Of a stretch of DNA of 6,963 bases, positions 5,660 through 6,963 are shown one piece after another. The stretch comes from QHWK01 sp035315685 (GTDB lineage Bacteria; Acidobacteriota; Vicinamibacteria; Vicinamibacterales; CAVVIG01): the NCBI GenBank assembly GCA_035315685.1, contig DATFXR010000811.1:1-6963 (forward strand), written 5' to 3'. Position 1 is the stretch's first letter; each line of letters starts with the position of its first letter. Under the pieces are notes generated by a model. It was not told where the DNA came from. It was given only the letters and a program-made list of their open reading frames with translations, and made no database searches. A program made the position numbers and the translations under genes.

Positions 5660-6104
5660 CGTCGCCGTGGTGCGTGAAGCCGTGGCGCTCGTAGAGCGTC
5701 ACGCTTCGGGCAGACGGCCACAGGATCACCCGGTCGATGTTCGACGCACGCGCCCACGCAACCGCCGCCTCGAGCAGACGCGAGCCGGCGCCGCCGCGGT
5801 ACGCCGGCTGCACGAAGACGTTCGACACGTAAGCGTGCCGTTCACCCTCTGCCACCGGGTTCGGCATCTTGTGAATCGTCTGCACCCACACCTGACCGAC
5901 GACCGTCTCGCCGGCGGCCGCCACCCACGCGCGCCATACCGCCTGAGAATCGAGCTCGCGCCGCATCCATTCCGCGCAGCGGCGCACGAACGCGTCGTGA
6001 TCTTCGGTAGCCGGAGCGCGGGCGATCCGGAATTCCCAGCGCAGCTCCGCGAGCTGCTCGGCGTCGGCGGAGACCGCCGCTCGAATGGCGATCACCGCGA
6101 CCAT
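5565..6104 (-). CDS. GNAT-family N-acetyltransferase
   Basis: The product is 179 residues from the ATG at 6104. The N-terminal strand (IAIRAAVSADAEQLAEL) is the usual GNAT opening. Residues about 92-111 carry the acetyl-CoA-binding motif A: YVSNVFVQPAYRG then GAGSRLL, fitting R-x-x-G-x-G/A. A later helix-strand pair (about 131-145; SVTLYERHGF) is the common GNAT C-terminal motif. Such enzymes transfer an acetyl group from acetyl-CoA to an amine on a protein or small molecule; the substrate cannot be inferred. The start is uncertain. A GTG at 6095 overlaps the upstream gene's stop as GTGA and gives the most family-like N-terminus, while ATG codons at 6104 and 6152 are also in frame. The fold seems complete at MELALGP, so the last 23 or so Arg/Pro/Ser-rich residues, inside the convergent overlap, look like an extension. 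Confidence 0.82.
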   Translation of the reverse strand: MVAVIAIRAAVSADAEQLAELRWEFRIARAPATEDHDAFVRRCAEWMRRELDSQAVWRAWVAAAGETVVGQVWVQTIHKMPNPVAEGERHAYVSNVFVQPAYRGGAGSRLLEAAVAWARASNIDRVILWPSARSVTLYERHGFTHHGDVMELALGPRRRSSAESPDRSPPAPPDLAAKA

Positions 6105-6748
6105 CGCTGTCCGAGAAATCTCTCCGCGGCGCGAATCACCGGCTCCGGCCATTCATGGCCACCGTCGAAGGTCAGCGGCGTCACCATCGTGCCGGCGGCG
6201 CGAAGGCGGCCGATGTCACCATCGAACTTCGCCGTCGTGTACCACTCGTCGCGATGTCCCCGGCAGATCAACACCCGGGCGACACGGCCGAGCGACGCGG
6301 CGTCGAGCTCGGGCGGCACGTCACCGCCGACCGAAATCACGCCGTCGACGCGCCGCGGCGATCCAGCCGCAGCCCGAAACGTCATCGCCACGCCTTGCGA
6401 GAAACCGGTGAAGACGAGCGGGCCCGATCCGGGCCACTCGGCGGTCGCAGCTTCGACGACGCTGGCGACGTAGGCGATGTTGTCGGCGATGGCGAGCTCG
6501 CGATCCTGACGGGTCATCCAGCTGGCGACGACCTCGTTGGCGCGACGCTGGTAGAAGCGATGCAGGCCCTGGACGGCGACGAGCAGCCATCGCTCGGCGC
6601 CCGGTATCGCGCGCATGCGCGCCAGCTGCACCTCCGCGCCTTCGGCGTAGCCGTGAAAGCCGACCAGCGTTCCGCCTGGAGCGCCGTCGCCAGACACTTC
6701 GACGAGATACCGGCCGTGCGTCGCCGCGCGAATCGTCCGCTCGATCAC
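6092..6748 (-). CDS. alpha/beta hydrolase, phospholipase/carboxylesterase-like
   Basis: The product is 218 residues, about the usual length of small carboxylesterase/phospholipase-type hydrolases. Visible landmarks are the oxyanion-region motif GFHGY (30-34), the nucleophile elbow GFSQGVAM with Ser117, an acid in RGHRDEWY (Asp167) and a histidine in DGGHEW (His198), a full catalytic triad in the right order. The GFSQG elbow and the GxxDEWY segment favour the YpfH/Est-type branch over the KANL3/TEX30 hydrolase elsewhere in the window. No signal peptide is seen, so it is probably cytoplasmic. The start is a GTG at 6748; no upstream in-frame ATG was found. The stop lies just inside the acetyltransferase gene's start region, so the two minus-strand genes are probably cotranscribed and coupled. 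The esterase class is well supported; the natural substrate is not. Confidence 0.87.
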   Translation of the reverse strand: MIERTIRAATHGRYLVEVSGDGAPGGTLVGFHGYAEGAEVQLARMRAIPGAERWLLVAVQGLHRFYQRRANEVVASWMTRQDRELAIADNIAYVASVVEAATAEWPGSGPLVFTGFSQGVAMTFRAAAGSPRRVDGVISVGGDVPPELDAASLGRVARVLICRGHRDEWYTTAKFDGDIGRLRAAGTMVTPLTFDGGHEWPEPVIRAAERFLGQRWSR

Positions 6749-6827
6749 CAGATCACTTCGACGGCGGCAGGCGAGCGCGTGCCGGTGTCGGAGATCGCTG
6801 TCTTCGACATGCTATGACTATACGACA
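6749..6827. promoter_or_regulatory. divergent promoter region between hydrolase and NCS1 transporter genes
   Basis: This 79-bp gap separates two divergent genes, so it should hold promoters for both. On the minus strand TATAGT (6817-6822 in window coordinates) matches the -10 consensus at five of six positions, about 69 bases before the hydrolase GTG. On the plus strand TATACG (6819-6824) lies just before the transporter GTG at 6828, which would again give a nearly leaderless start. The two boxes overlap, so the promoters might compete. Neither has a convincing -35 element. Confidence 0.4.
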
Positions 6828-6963
6828 GTGGAAGCCGCCGACATCCGGCCCGTCCCGGTTTCTGAGCAGCGCCAGTCGGCGGCCGACCTGTTTCTCATCT
6901 TCGTCGGCGCCAACGTTGTCGCCACCACGTTCCAGGTCGGTGCGAGCCTCGCCGGATCGTTCA
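6828..6963 (+). CDS. NCS1-type nucleobase/HMP permease-like transporter, 5' part only
   Basis: The frame runs from a GTG at 6828 to the end of the window, giving 45 residues with no stop. The visible stretch reads as the typical NCS1 (nucleobase:cation symporter 1) N-terminus: a short hydrophilic lead with IRPVPVSEQRQS, then DLFLIFVGANVVATTFQVGA as the first transmembrane helix, which is followed by LAGSF. In NCS1 transporters this helix, with its conserved 'GAN' and 'GA' spacing, contributes to the sodium and substrate sites. CytX-type and CodB-type proteins (hydroxymethylpyrimidine or cytosine uptake) share this opening, but the fragment cannot tell them apart. No Shine-Dalgarno site is present; a -10-like TATACG lies four bases before the GTG. 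It diverges from the minus-strand hydrolase. Confidence 0.75.
   Translation, partial: MEAADIRPVPVSEQRQSAADLFLIFVGANVVATTFQVGASLAGSF

Noticed and set aside
5307..6473. A 388-codon plus-strand frame across the hydrolase 3' end and the two minus-strand genes
   Set aside because: The product is Arg/His-rich without motifs, while the minus strand shows intact GNAT and GFSQG/D/H hydrolase signatures.
6155..6817. A 220-codon plus-strand frame opposite the minus-strand hydrolase
   Set aside because: It has no domain features; the minus strand carries a complete catalytic triad over the same bases.
1..6963. Frequent CGATCG / GATCG words throughout the window
   Set aside because: They occur in coding frames on both strands and fit codon preference (GAT/ATC next to CG-rich codons). 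Without genome-wide counts there is no sign of a specific signal.
1..6963. CRISPR arrays, tRNA or rRNA genes, transposases, integrase attachment sites
   Set aside because: No regularly spaced direct repeats, no cloverleaf-like segment in the gaps and no transposase or integrase motif were seen in any frame.

Overview
The window is GC-rich, densely packed bacterial DNA, most likely from an Acidobacteriota chromosome and possibly class Vicinamibacteria. The main evidence is the gene at 1067-2230. It is a secreted von Willebrand A protein with the C-terminal signature of the acidobacterial 'VWFA-related' family (YYLGYQ, then WHSIRVEVK, then VRARRGYV). Stop-start overlaps (ATGA, TGATG), an acidobacterial-style TonB C-terminus and GTG/TTG starts fit that assignment. 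The lineage is inferred from family knowledge and was not tested by a search.

Layout: (1) 1-2230, plus strand: the 3' end of a TonB-type gene, a two-helix membrane protein of unknown function and a secreted VWFA-related protein, joined by two ATGA overlaps. This looks like one translationally coupled envelope operon. (2) 2231-2353: a gap filled almost entirely by a 105-bp imperfect inverted repeat (2236-2340) with repeated GGACCGAT units, followed directly by a TAGAAT box and a possibly leaderless start. (3) 2354-4242, plus: a ZIP-family metal transporter and an MbfA-type protein (ferritin-like domain fused to a VIT1/CCC1 transporter), overlapping by one base and forming a metal/iron homeostasis pair. 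(4) 4243-4419: a 177-bp gap with a close match to a sigma-54 (-24/-12) promoter and a strong Shine-Dalgarno site. (5) 4420-5659, plus: an exported protein with two BON domains and, overlapping its end, a KANL3/TEX30-type alpha/beta hydrolase. (6) 5565-6748, minus: a GNAT acetyltransferase and a phospholipase/carboxylesterase-like hydrolase. The acetyltransferase overlaps the plus-strand hydrolase tail to tail by 95 bp. (7) 6749-6827: a short divergent promoter gap. (8) 6828-6963, plus: the 5' end of an NCS1-type (cytosine/hydroxymethylpyrimidine permease-like) transporter, cut by the window edge.

How the genes work together: the first operon concerns the cell envelope (TonB energy transduction, a membrane-anchored periplasmic domain and a secreted MIDAS protein). 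The second pair would move divalent metal and export or sense iron at the inner membrane. The BON protein would be periplasmic and may be controlled separately through RpoN. No RNA genes, CRISPR arrays, transposases or phage genes were seen. The least explained parts are the inverted-repeat element, the sigma-54 site and the unknown middle gene of the first operon.
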